Positions 27,301-35,131 of a stretch of DNA of 64,000 nt are shown piece by piece. Positions within the stretch are counted from its first letter, which is position 1; the number at the start of each line of letters is the position of its first letter. The stretch is from contig NZ_BMPY01000008.1 in assembly GCF_014647835.1 (NCBI RefSeq), forward strand, positions 62,001 through 126,000, read 5' to 3'. A program made the position numbers and the translations under genes. Below the pieces are notes generated by a model. It was not told the DNA's origin. It ran no database searches and saw nothing but the letters and a program-made list of their open reading frames with translations. Source of the stretch: Microbispora rosea subsp. aerata (lineage in GTDB: Bacteria > Actinomycetota > Actinomycetes > Streptosporangiales > Streptosporangiaceae).

Positions 27301-27354
27301 CCCGAGCGCCGCCAGGCGCCCTGCCGTCGTCTGTATGCGAGACGCGGCGCTCAC
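24340..27354 (-). CDS. glnE: Bifunctional glutamine synthetase adenylyltransferase/adenylyl-removing enzyme
   Basis: GlnE attaches AMP to, and removes it from, the regulatory tyrosine of glutamine synthetase type I. The 1004-aa protein has two nucleotidyltransferase domains: [21 protein letters not shown] near residues 217-237 and [21 protein letters not shown] near 722-742. [17 protein letters not shown] and [17 protein letters not shown] are the matching GlnD-type helical segments. GTG at 27354 has GGAGG 8 bp upstream, and an upstream ATG at 27384 is also possible. Its likely target, Tyr402 of GlnA, is encoded about 12 kb away in the same window. Confidence 0.95.
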   Translation of the reverse strand: [1004 protein letters not shown]

Positions 27355-27651
27355 CGTTCCTTCCTCCACGCCGACGTCGATCATCACGCCGGCCCCCCGA
27401 GACACACCTTCCCAGTTACCGTACACATGGGATGGAAGCCTCCTCGCAGAGATCGGCTCTCTCGGGGAGCCGATCCGCATGGACGCCCGGAACACGCGGG
27501 CGTCCCCACCGTGGAATGTGGCGGCTCGGCATCTGCCGGGCTCAGCGCACACGCTAGCCCTCCACGGTGTGCGAGTCCTTAGCGGTTTCTCTGCGTAATC
27601 GGCTCATCACGCGTTTTCCCCGCGCGCTCGCGCACCCATGCCGGCGCGGGC
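27355..27651. terminator. Intergenic region with hairpin between the amidotransferase gene and glnE
   Basis: At 27451-27475 a 9-bp perfect stem, GATCGGCTC with GAGCCGATC, encloses a 7-nt loop. It lies downstream of the amidotransferase stop and about 100 bp upstream of glnE on the minus strand. It may terminate the upstream transcript or act as an operator. No gene is seen in this stretch. Confidence 0.4.
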
Positions 27652-28362
27652 TCACCCGGTGAGCTGGGCGGCGAACGCCTCGGCGAGCGGCTTCCAGGTG
27701 CGCCGCAGCTCGTCTTCCGCGGCCTCGACCCGCGCGTTCAGCTCCGCGGCGCGCTCCGGGGACAGCTCCGGGGGCAGCTCGCCCTCGCCGGTCCAGGAGG
27801 CGAAGATCGCGGGGGTGGCCTCGGGGTGGAACTGCACCGCCCAGGCCCGGTCGCCGAGCCGGTACGCCTGGTTGGGGTACTGCCTGCCGGCGGCCAGCCG
27901 TACGGCGCCCTCGGGCAGGGTGGTCATGGCGTCGTAGTGGTACTGGATCGCCCGGACCGGCCCGGCGGGCAGCGCGGACAGCAGCGGGTCGGCGGCGGCC
28001 TCGGGCAGCGGCTCGATCTCCCCCAGGCCGATCTCCAGGCCCGCCGCGCCGCGTTCGACGGCGCCGCCGCAGGCCAGCGTCATGAGCTGGGCGCCGAGGC
28101 AGATGCCGAGCGTCGGCACACCCTCGTCCACCGCGCGGGCGAGCAGGTCCCTGGTGGCGGGCAGCCAGCCGCACGCCTCGTCGTCCCAGGCGGAGGGGGC
28201 CCCGCCGAGGACCAGCAGCCCGCCGGGGGCGCGGCCGGGCACCGGCTCCCCCTTGTACGGCCGGACCACCTCGGTCTCGACGCCCGCGGCCTCCAGCCAG
28301 CCGGAGAAGAAGCCGAGACCGGCGCCGGCCTCGTGCTCGATGACGGTCAGACGTTTACGCAT
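27652..28362 (-). CDS. Type 1 glutamine amidotransferase (GuaA-like, class I)
   Basis: The 236-aa protein has a class I triad: Cys88 in GICLGAQLM, and His179 and Glu181 in VQFHPEAT. Such proteins release ammonia from glutamine, or act on related gamma-glutamyl compounds. No synthetase domain is attached, so it works alone or with a partner. Its place next to glnE suggests a link to glutamine metabolism, but this is circumstantial. ATG at 28362 begins MRKRLTVIEHE. Confidence 0.9.
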   Translation of the reverse strand: MRKRLTVIEHEAGAGLGFFSGWLEAAGVETEVVRPYKGEPVPGRAPGGLLVLGGAPSAWDDEACGWLPATRDLLARAVDEGVPTLGICLGAQLMTLACGGAVERGAAGLEIGLGEIEPLPEAAADPLLSALPAGPVRAIQYHYDAMTTLPEGAVRLAAGRQYPNQAYRLGDRAWAVQFHPEATPAIFASWTGEGELPPELSPERAAELNARVEAAEDELRRTWKPLAEAFAAQLTG

Positions 28363-28430
28363 ATGCCAGAGCTTAAAGACACATATCGGGACAGGAGAGA
28401 GCGGAGGGGGGCGTACCGTACAGTCCCCTC

Positions 28431-29288
28431 ATGAACATCGATGAGGTCGCCGTCCCCGGCGGACGGCTGCGGATCGCCCGGTTCGGCGAGGGTCCCCGTC
28501 TGATCATCGCGGCGCACGGCATCACCGCCTCCCTCATGGCCTGGCGGGCGGTGGCCGAGGCGCTGCCGCCCGGCTGGTCGCTGGTCGCCGTTGACCTGCG
28601 CGGGCGCGGCCACAGCGCCGGCCTGCCCGGTCCGTACGGCCTGGACCGGCACGCCGACGACCTGGAGCTGGTCGCCGAGCACGTGGGCGCGGACGGCACG
28701 AGCGTGCTCACCGGGCACTCCATGGGCGCCTACGTCGCGGCGCTGCACGGCGCGCGCCGGCGCTACGCCCGGGTGGTGCTCGTGGACGGCGGCCTGCCGC
28801 TGCCGCTGCCGCCCGGCGCCGACCCCGACGAGGTGCTTGAGGCGACGCTCGGCCCGGCCATCGCCCGGCTCTCCCAGACTTACCCGAGCGTGGACGCCTA
28901 CGTCGACTTCTTCCGGGCCCATCCCGCGCTCGTCCACGACTGGTCGCCGCTGGTCGAGGAGTACGTCCGCTACGACGCCACCGGGCCGGACGGCGCCGTC
29001 CGCTCCCGCGCCCGCGAGGACGCCGTACGGCAGGACGGCCGCTGGCTGCTCACCGAGCACGAGGCGATCGGGACGGCCCTGAAGGCGATCGAGCCGGCGC
29101 CGCTGCTGCTCCGCGCGCCGCGGGGACTGCTGAACCAGGACGTCGGGATGCTTCCCGACGACCTGACCGAGCGATGGAAGGCCGAGCTGCCCGGCCTGCG
29201 CGAGGAGGTCGTGCCGGACTGCAACCACTACACGATCCTGTTCGACCCCCGCTGCGCCGGGGTCGTGGCCGCCCGCCTCACCACCTGA
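28431..29288 (+). CDS. Alpha/beta hydrolase
   Basis: The 285-aa protein has the oxyanion region HGITASLMAW (29-38), nucleophile Ser97 in TGHSMGAYV and a C-terminal His in CNHYTILF. The cap region includes LSQTYPSVDAYVDFFRAHPALV. This matches serine alpha/beta hydrolases of the esterase or proline iminopeptidase type; the substrate is unknown. It is divergent from the amidotransferase gene. Confidence 0.9.
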   Translation: MNIDEVAVPGGRLRIARFGEGPRLIIAAHGITASLMAWRAVAEALPPGWSLVAVDLRGRGHSAGLPGPYGLDRHADDLELVAEHVGADGTSVLTGHSMGAYVAALHGARRRYARVVLVDGGLPLPLPPGADPDEVLEATLGPAIARLSQTYPSVDAYVDFFRAHPALVHDWSPLVEEYVRYDATGPDGAVRSRAREDAVRQDGRWLLTEHEAIGTALKAIEPAPLLLRAPRGLLNQDVGMLPDDLTERWKAELPGLREEVVPDCNHYTILFDPRCAGVVAARLTT

Positions 29289-29312
29289 CCGCCGGGCCGC
29301 CGGACCTCGGCC

Positions 29313-29360
29313 CGGCCAGCCCGAGGTTCGGCCAGCCCGAGGTTCGGCCAGACCGGGATC
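29313..29360. repeat. 16-bp tandem repeat, three copies
   Basis: CGGCCAGCCCGAGGTT occurs at 29313 and 29329, with a diverged third copy at 29345-29360. It fills the gap between two convergent genes. The function is unknown. Confidence 0.7.
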
Positions 29361-29371
29361 CGGCCGCCGCG

Positions 29372-30130
29372 TCACTGGCGCGGCAGGATCCAGGTGGCCG
29401 TGGCGGCGGCGACGAGCGTGCCGTCCACCTCGTAGACCGCGCTCGTGCCGAACAGCTTGCGGCCGTCGCGGCCCTCCGCCCGCGCCACGACCGAGTATCG
29501 GCCCATCGGGTAGACCCGGCGGAACACCTGCCCGGTCAGCCGCCCGAGCAGCGGGGGCTGGATGGGCTGCCGGTCCGGGAAGCTGCGGTAGTGCGCCCAT
29601 CCGGTTGCGCAGTCCAGCGCCGCCCAGACGATCGAGTCGGGCACCACGCCCTGCTCGTCGGTCACGTTGAACGGCACCCGCCACCCGGCGGCCACGAGCT
29701 CCGAGCCGTCCTCGGGGCTGTCCACCGGGCCGGGGAAGATGCGCAGGCCGTCGCCCGGCTCACGCAGCCCGCAGGCGAAGCAGCCCGCGATGGCGTGGCC
29801 GTGCCTGCCGGGGAAGCCCGCCTCCGCGCGGGCCGCCTCGGTGAACCGCACGAACGGCGGCGGCGTCAGCGCCTCGGCGACGGGGATCGCCTCGACGAGG
29901 TGCCTGTCGTCCTGGTTGAGGACCACGGCGTTGCCGACGTGCTCGACCAGCAGGGCGGTCTCCAGCGGGACCGGTCTGCGCAGGGTGACCTCCACCGGCG
30001 AGTCGTGGCCGCCACCGGTCAGCGTGCCGGCGAGCGTGCCCGCGATCCACCCGCCGTTGGCGGTGCCCTCGGGCCCCCGGAAACGCTTGGGTACGGTCAG
30101 AACGGTCTGCAGCCCCGCAGCCGCGGTCAT
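29372..30130 (-). CDS. Thioesterase-like (hotdog-fold) protein
   Basis: The 252-aa protein begins MTAAAGLQTVLTVPKRFRG. It has NGGWIAGTLAGTL, then AGCFACGLREPGDGLRIFPG, and later VWAALDCATGWAHY and VYPMGRYSVVARAEGRDGRKLFG. This is the duplicated hotdog pattern of actinobacterial acyl-CoA thioesterase-like proteins. No catalytic residue can be assigned with certainty. It converges on the hydrolase gene. Confidence 0.75.
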   Translation of the reverse strand: MTAAAGLQTVLTVPKRFRGPEGTANGGWIAGTLAGTLTGGGHDSPVEVTLRRPVPLETALLVEHVGNAVVLNQDDRHLVEAIPVAEALTPPPFVRFTEAARAEAGFPGRHGHAIAGCFACGLREPGDGLRIFPGPVDSPEDGSELVAAGWRVPFNVTDEQGVVPDSIVWAALDCATGWAHYRSFPDRQPIQPPLLGRLTGQVFRRVYPMGRYSVVARAEGRDGRKLFGTSAVYEVDGTLVAAATATWILPRQ

Positions 30131-30290
30131 ATGGCCACGCCCTCCCTGAGTTACGTCTGAATACGGCTCACCCGTATGAGGTCGTAACAAGTGGACCGAT
30201 CTTACTGTTCCGGTAGAGGAACCAGTGAAACAGACGGGTATGTCAGGAAGATTTGCGGCCTGTAACGCGGTGGTGACGGAGTGATCCCCG

Positions 30291-31652
30291 TCAGAGCACC
30301 GGCAGGTAGCGGTTGAGCTCGTACTCGGTCACCTGGCGGCGGTAATCCTGCCACTCCGCGCGCTTGTTGCGCAGGAAGTAGTCGAAGACGTGCTCGCCCA
30401 GCGTCTCGGCGACCAGCTCGCTGTGCTCCATCGCGGAGATCGCCTCGTCCAGCGACTGGGGCAGCGGCTGGATGCCGAGCGCCCGCCGCTCGGCGCTGGT
30501 CAGCGCCCACACGTCGTCCTCGGCGCCCGGCGGCATCTCGTACCCCTCCTCGATGCCCTTCAGCCCGGCGGCCAGGATGACGGCGAAGGCGAGGTAGGGG
30601 TTGCAGGAGGAGTCGACCGACCGGAACTCGATGCGGGTCGAGCCGCCCTTGTGCGGCTTGTACATCGGCACGCGCACGAGCGCGGAGCGGTTGTTGTGGC
30701 CCCAGCAGATGTACGCGGGGGCCTCGCCGCCGGCCCCGGCGATCGCCTCGGCGCCGCCCCACAGCCGCTTGTAGGAGTTGACCCACTGGTTGCACACCGC
30801 GGTGATCTCCGCCGCGTGCCGCAGCAGGCCGCCGATGAACGACCGGCCGATCTTGGAGAGCTGGTAGTCGGCGCCGGGCTCGTAGAAGGCGTTGCGGTCG
30901 CCCTCGAACAGCGACATGTGGGTGTGCATGCCCGACCCGGGGAAGTCGGTGAACGGCTTGGGCATGAACGAGGCCCACACGCCCTGCTCCAGCGCCACCT
31001 CCTTCATGACCAGCCGGAACGTCATGATGTTGTCCGCGGTGGTCAGCGCGTCGGCGTAGCGCAGGTCGATCTCCTGCTGGCCGGGCGCGCCCTCGTGGTG
31101 GCTGAACTCCACCGAGATGCCCATCGACTCCAGCATCATGATCGCGTTGCGGCGGAAGTCGTGGCCCGCGCTGTGCGGGGTGTGGTCGAAGTAGCCGCCC
31201 TCGTCGATGGGCTCGGGCCGCGTGCCCTTCTCCGGCCTGTTGCGCAGCAGGAAGAACTCCACCTCGGGGTGGGTGTAGAACGTGAAGCCCATGTCGGCCG
31301 CCTTGGCCAGCGTCCGCTTCAGCACGAAGCGGGGGTCGGCGTGCGACGGCGAGCCGTCCGGCATGAGGATGTCGCAGAACATGCGGGCCGCGCCCGGCGA
31401 CTCGCTGCGCCACGGCAGGATCTGGAACGTCGACGGGTCGGGCTTGGCCAGCATGTCCGACTCGTAGACCCGCGAGAAGCCCTCGATCGCCGAGCCGTCG
31501 AAGCCGATGCCCTCGGCGAAGGCGCCCTCCAGCTCCGCCGGCGCGATCGCCACCGACTTCAGGAAGCCGAGCACGTCGGTGAACCACAGCCGGATGAACC
31601 GGATGTCGCGCTCTTCGAGCGTGCGGAGGACGAATTCCTGCTGGCGGTCCAA
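30291..31652 (-). CDS. glnA2: Glutamine synthetase-like ligase, GlnA2 type
   Basis: The 453-aa GSI-fold protein has DGSAIEGFSRVYESDM, HPEVEFFLL, GSGMHTHMSLFEG, NRSALVRVP and TRIEFRSVDSSCNPY. It lacks the adenylylation tyrosine: the matching segment reads DDVWALTSAERR. It should thus escape GlnE control. Its position before nadE matches SCO2241 of Streptomyces as I recall it, a protein linked to gamma-glutamylation of polyamines, so the substrate may be a polyamine instead of ammonia. TTG at 31652 gives DRQQEFVLRTLEERD and has GAGG 6 bp upstream; GTG at 31664 is in frame. A GlnR half-operator lies upstream. Confidence 0.92.
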   Translation of the reverse strand: MDRQQEFVLRTLEERDIRFIRLWFTDVLGFLKSVAIAPAELEGAFAEGIGFDGSAIEGFSRVYESDMLAKPDPSTFQILPWRSESPGAARMFCDILMPDGSPSHADPRFVLKRTLAKAADMGFTFYTHPEVEFFLLRNRPEKGTRPEPIDEGGYFDHTPHSAGHDFRRNAIMMLESMGISVEFSHHEGAPGQQEIDLRYADALTTADNIMTFRLVMKEVALEQGVWASFMPKPFTDFPGSGMHTHMSLFEGDRNAFYEPGADYQLSKIGRSFIGGLLRHAAEITAVCNQWVNSYKRLWGGAEAIAGAGGEAPAYICWGHNNRSALVRVPMYKPHKGGSTRIEFRSVDSSCNPYLAFAVILAAGLKGIEEGYEMPPGAEDDVWALTSAERRALGIQPLPQSLDEAISAMEHSELVAETLGEHVFDYFLRNKRAEWQDYRRQVTEYELNRYLPVL

Positions 31653-31705
31653 GGCGTACCTCACGGAGTCACAGATCTGTTCGCGTACCAGTCTGCCTCC
31701 CGAGT

Positions 31706-31721
31706 GTTTCACAGGGGTTAC
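31706..31721 (-). promoter_or_regulatory. Candidate GlnR half-operator upstream of glnA2
   Basis: On the minus strand the site reads GTAAC-N6-GAAAC, an exact single a-b GlnR box, 42-54 bp upstream of the two possible glnA2 starts. The second a-b pair expected in a strong operator is not clear. Regulation by nitrogen status is therefore plausible but weaker than for glnA. Confidence 0.55.
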
Positions 31722-31923
31722 GAAGGGGCGTGAGCCGGTGCCGATGGGACGTACGACGGCGGATGCGCCGCGAGTGCGGACCCCGGGAACGGTGATAGAT
31801 ATCACACCGAACAAAACTCGGGATAAGGGCGTCGTTGCTGTTGATCGGGCGTTGATCGGGCGTCGACCCGCACGCCCTACCGTCTCCGGCATGCCGGCGC
31901 ACAACCTGAAGGAGCCTCCGTCC

Positions 31924-34104
31924 GTGGCACGACCGCCGCTCGACACCGTGGAACCCCCGCGCGTCCACGCGGACGAGCCGACCCCCGGACCTCCCGGCGG
32001 CGCGGCCATGCCCGGCGAGGCGCCGGGCGCGGAGATCGAGGACGGCGTCCCGGGCCGGGCCCGTCCGCTCGACCGGCTGCGGCGGCTGCGGGCGCTCGAC
32101 TGGCCGGGCAGGGTGCGGGCGGCCGGGCCCGCCGTCGCGGTGGCCATCGCGGGCGTGGCAATCTGCCTGGAGCTGGCCGACATATGGGTGACCGCCCAGT
32201 TGCCGGACAGCCCCTTCACGCCGCTGCCGTTCGCGCCCGAGGACGTGGCGGGCACCACGTTCCCGATCTTCGGCGCGCTGCTGGTCGTCTCGCGTCCCCG
32301 GCTGCTGCTCGGCTGGCTGCTGTGCCTGGGCGGCCTGGGCTCGGCCGCCAACATCCTCGCCGCCAACACGGCGGCCCTGCTCGTCCACCGCGGCGGGCAT
32401 CCGCTGGTGCATCCGATCTGGGTGTTCGCCGACGGGGTGTGGAACCTCACGACGTACGCCCTGGGGGTGCTGCTGCCGCTGCTGTATCCCACCGGCCGCA
32501 TCCTGTCCAAGCGGTGGTGCGTGCCGGGGGGCGTGACCGCCGCCGCCCTCGCCCTCGACTGGCTGTGCTCCCTGATCGCCCCGTCGAGCGTGCGCACCGG
32601 AGACAACGCGCTGGAGGTCGCGGCCTTCGCGCCGTACTACCACGACACCCGGCAGGCGCTGCACACGATCGTCGCGGTGGGCATGGCGCTGGCGTTCTCC
32701 TCGCTCGTCGTCCGCTTCAACCGGGCCGACGGGATCGAGCGCCGCCAGATCCTGTGGCCGCTGGTGGCGATGGCCGGGGTGGTGATCCCCTGGGTGATCG
32801 GCCATCCGGTCTGGTGGACGGCCTCGCTCACGCTCCCGCTGGTGCCCGCCGCGATCGCGGTCGCCGTGCTGCGTTACCGGCTGTACGGCATCGACACGCT
32901 GATCAGCAGGACCCTCGTCGGCGCGGGCCTGGTCGGCGTCGTCGCCGCCGTGTACGTGCTCGTGGGGACGGCCTCCAGCCTGATCCTGTCCGGCGTCGAC
33001 CGGTTCGCCGGGCTGGCCGCGGCCCTGTTCGCCGGCGCGTTCTTCCACCCCATCCGGCGCGGCCTGCAGCGTCTCGTGGACCGCGCGCTGTACGGCAGGC
33101 GCGGCGACCCGCACGCGCTCGCCGCCGGGCTGCGGCGGCGGCTGCAGCACGCCGACCCCGCGCACGCCCTGCTCGCCGCCCTGGAGGTGCTGCGCGAGGG
33201 CCTGTCGGTCACCGGCATCGCGGTGGAGATCGACGGGACGGTCACGACGAGCGGGGCGCCCGGCCCGGTGGCGCGGGAGATGCCCCTGGTCTGGCACGGC
33301 GAGCCGGTCGGGCGCCTGCTCATCGGCCCGCCCGGCGGGCGTCGCTTCCCCGCCGCCCACGACGAGCGGGTGATCGCGGTGCTCGCGCCGTACGTCGCCG
33401 ACGCCGCCCACACGGTGTCGCTGACCACCGCGCTGCAGCGCTCGCGCGAGCGCATCCTGACGGCCCGCGAGGAGGAGCGGCGGCGGCTGCGCCGCGACCT
33501 GCACGACGGGCTCGGGCAGACGCTGGCCTCGATGGCGATGGCGATCAACACGGCGCGTCTCACCTTGGAACGGTCCCCGGAGGCGGCCGACGCCCTGCTG
33601 CGGAGCCTGCGCGAGGGCATGGACACCGTCACCGCCGACATCCGCCAGCTCGTGTACGGCCTGCGTCCCCCCGCCCTCGACGACCTCGGGCTGGCGGGAG
33701 CCGTACGGGCCCTGGCGGAGGAGGCGCGCCCCGGCCTGGCCGCGGGCGAGGAGTCGGTGGCCGAGGTCGAGGTGACCGGCGACATGTGCGGGCTGCCCGC
33801 CGCCGTGGAGGTGGCGGCCTACCGCATCGTCCAGGAGGCGCTGACCAACGTGCGCAAGCACGCGCGGGCCCGGCGCGTGCGGGTGGCCCTGCACCGGAAC
33901 GGCGAGCTGCGGGTCACCGTGGCCGACGACGGCGTGGGGCTCCCGCCGGGCCGCAAGTCGGGCGTCGGGATGAGCTCGATGGCCGAGCGGGCGGCCGAGC
34001 TGGGCGGCACCTGCGCCGTCACCTCCACCCCCGGCCTCGGCACGACCGTCACCGCCCGGCTGCCCGCGGCGCCGGTCCCCTCCCCCGCCGGCGGGGACCG
34101 TTGA
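31924..34104 (+). CDS. Multi-TM sensor histidine kinase (LiaS/NarX-like), first of a paralogous pair
   Basis: The product is 726 aa. An N-terminal tail of about 65 residues is Pro/Asp-rich. About 8-9 membrane segments follow, then YRLYGIDTLISRTLV, a GAF-like region with MPLVWHGEPVGRLLIGPPGG, and the HisKA_3 box EEERRRLRRDLHDGLGQTL with His527. The HATPase domain has AYRIVQEALTNVRKHA and DDGVGLPPG...GVGMSSMAERA. It closely resembles the kinase at 36652 in every domain. GTG at 31924 has AAGGAG about 10 bp upstream; ATG at 31891 is in frame. It has no adjacent response regulator of its own. Confidence 0.9.
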   Translation: MARPPLDTVEPPRVHADEPTPGPPGGAAMPGEAPGAEIEDGVPGRARPLDRLRRLRALDWPGRVRAAGPAVAVAIAGVAICLELADIWVTAQLPDSPFTPLPFAPEDVAGTTFPIFGALLVVSRPRLLLGWLLCLGGLGSAANILAANTAALLVHRGGHPLVHPIWVFADGVWNLTTYALGVLLPLLYPTGRILSKRWCVPGGVTAAALALDWLCSLIAPSSVRTGDNALEVAAFAPYYHDTRQALHTIVAVGMALAFSSLVVRFNRADGIERRQILWPLVAMAGVVIPWVIGHPVWWTASLTLPLVPAAIAVAVLRYRLYGIDTLISRTLVGAGLVGVVAAVYVLVGTASSLILSGVDRFAGLAAALFAGAFFHPIRRGLQRLVDRALYGRRGDPHALAAGLRRRLQHADPAHALLAALEVLREGLSVTGIAVEIDGTVTTSGAPGPVAREMPLVWHGEPVGRLLIGPPGGRRFPAAHDERVIAVLAPYVADAAHTVSLTTALQRSRERILTAREEERRRLRRDLHDGLGQTLASMAMAINTARLTLERSPEAADALLRSLREGMDTVTADIRQLVYGLRPPALDDLGLAGAVRALAEEARPGLAAGEESVAEVEVTGDMCGLPAAVEVAAYRIVQEALTNVRKHARARRVRVALHRNGELRVTVADDGVGLPPGRKSGVGMSSMAERAAELGGTCAVTSTPGLGTTVTARLPAAPVPSPAGGDR

Positions 34105-35067
34105 TCAGCCGCCGGTGACGAGCGACTCGCCGGCGGCGGTCCGCCGGTAGAGCACCTCGCGGCCGAGCCGCTGCCGCGCCACCAGGCCCGCGCCCGACAG
34201 CACCGCCAGGTGCTGGCTGACCGCCCCCGGCGTGAGGCCGAGCCGCCGGGCCAGCGCGGTGGTCGAGCCGGGCTCGGCCAGCGCGGTGAGCACCCGCGCC
34301 CGGGTGCGGCCGATGAGCGCGGCCAGCGCCTCGCGCGTGCAGGGCGTGCCCTCCGCCCACAGCGTCCCGACGCCCCGCGCCGGGTAGCACAGCATCGGCC
34401 GGTACGGCTCGTACATCACCCACACGTCCGGCCAGCTGAAGGCGCTCGGCATGAGGACGAGGCCGTCCCCGCCGAGGTCGCCTTCGTAGTCGTAGCTCTT
34501 GGCCGCGACGAGCCGGTCGCCGTGCCAGGAGACACGCGGGTGCAGGTCGGTGAACAGCTCCCGCGCTCCCCCGGTCGCCAGCGTGCGGGCCCGCCACATC
34601 ACGTCCGCCTCCAGCAGCGCGCGGATCCTGGGCCACGACTCCTCCAGCGCGACCGTCCAGTATTCCCACAGCCGGTCGGCCACCCGCCGCACGCCCGCCG
34701 CCGGGTCGTCGGCGAACCGCCGCAGCGCCGCGGGGTCGGGCGTCTGCACCCAGGCCGCCTCCTCGTACGCCTTATGCGGCGGGGTGGCGCGCACCCGCTC
34801 CAGCTCGGCGGCGAAATCCGGCAGCGGGGTGTCGGGCGGCGGGGTGAGGAAGTCGGGGATGTAGCCCCTCACCGGGACCAGCGCGAACAGGTCGGTGAGA
34901 TCCACCTCGCCCAGGCGCGGCCGTACGGCCCGCAGCCACGGCAGGTGCAGGGAGTGGCGGCTGGGGGCGCGCAGCACCCGCAGGCTCGCCACCAGCTCCC
35001 AAATCGGGGAGAACGCGAAGCGCAGCCGGGCCACGTCGTCGGGCGTGAAACGCCACTCCACCGGCAT
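34105..35067 (-). CDS. ArsR-family transcriptional regulator with DUF5937 domain
   Basis: The 320-aa protein has a long N-terminal DUF5937-type domain beginning MPVEWRFTPDDVARLRFAFSP. A C-terminal ArsR-like winged helix follows, with RTRARVLTALAEPGSTTALARRLGLTPGAVSQHLAVLSGAGLVARQRLGREVLYRRT. It lies divergent from an MFS transporter gene with a perfect inverted repeat between them, so it probably controls that transporter and itself. Its end abuts the first kinase gene. Confidence 0.88.
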   Translation of the reverse strand: MPVEWRFTPDDVARLRFAFSPIWELVASLRVLRAPSRHSLHLPWLRAVRPRLGEVDLTDLFALVPVRGYIPDFLTPPPDTPLPDFAAELERVRATPPHKAYEEAAWVQTPDPAALRRFADDPAAGVRRVADRLWEYWTVALEESWPRIRALLEADVMWRARTLATGGARELFTDLHPRVSWHGDRLVAAKSYDYEGDLGGDGLVLMPSAFSWPDVWVMYEPYRPMLCYPARGVGTLWAEGTPCTREALAALIGRTRARVLTALAEPGSTTALARRLGLTPGAVSQHLAVLSGAGLVARQRLGREVLYRRTAAGESLVTGG

Positions 35068-35082
35068 GACGACTCCCCCACG

Positions 35083-35100
35083 TTTTAGCCCAGGCTAAAA
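35083..35100. promoter_or_regulatory. Operator candidate between the ArsR-type regulator and MFS genes
   Basis: A perfect 8-bp inverted repeat, TTTTAGCC and GGCTAAAA, surrounds a 2-bp spacer. It is AT-rich in a GC-rich context and sits in the 64-bp divergent gap, 16 bp from the regulator start. Confidence 0.75.
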
Positions 35101-35131
35101 GATTGGCACGGCGCCTCCCGCTTCCCCAAGG

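Noticed and set aside
27554-28174. Minus-strand frame overlapping the amidotransferase gene
   Set aside because: The translation is Arg/Gly/Ala-rich noise; the amidotransferase frame has the full Cys-His-Glu triad.
29313-29360. Tandem repeat considered as a CRISPR remnant
   Set aside because: Units are only 16 bp with no spacers and no cas genes nearby.
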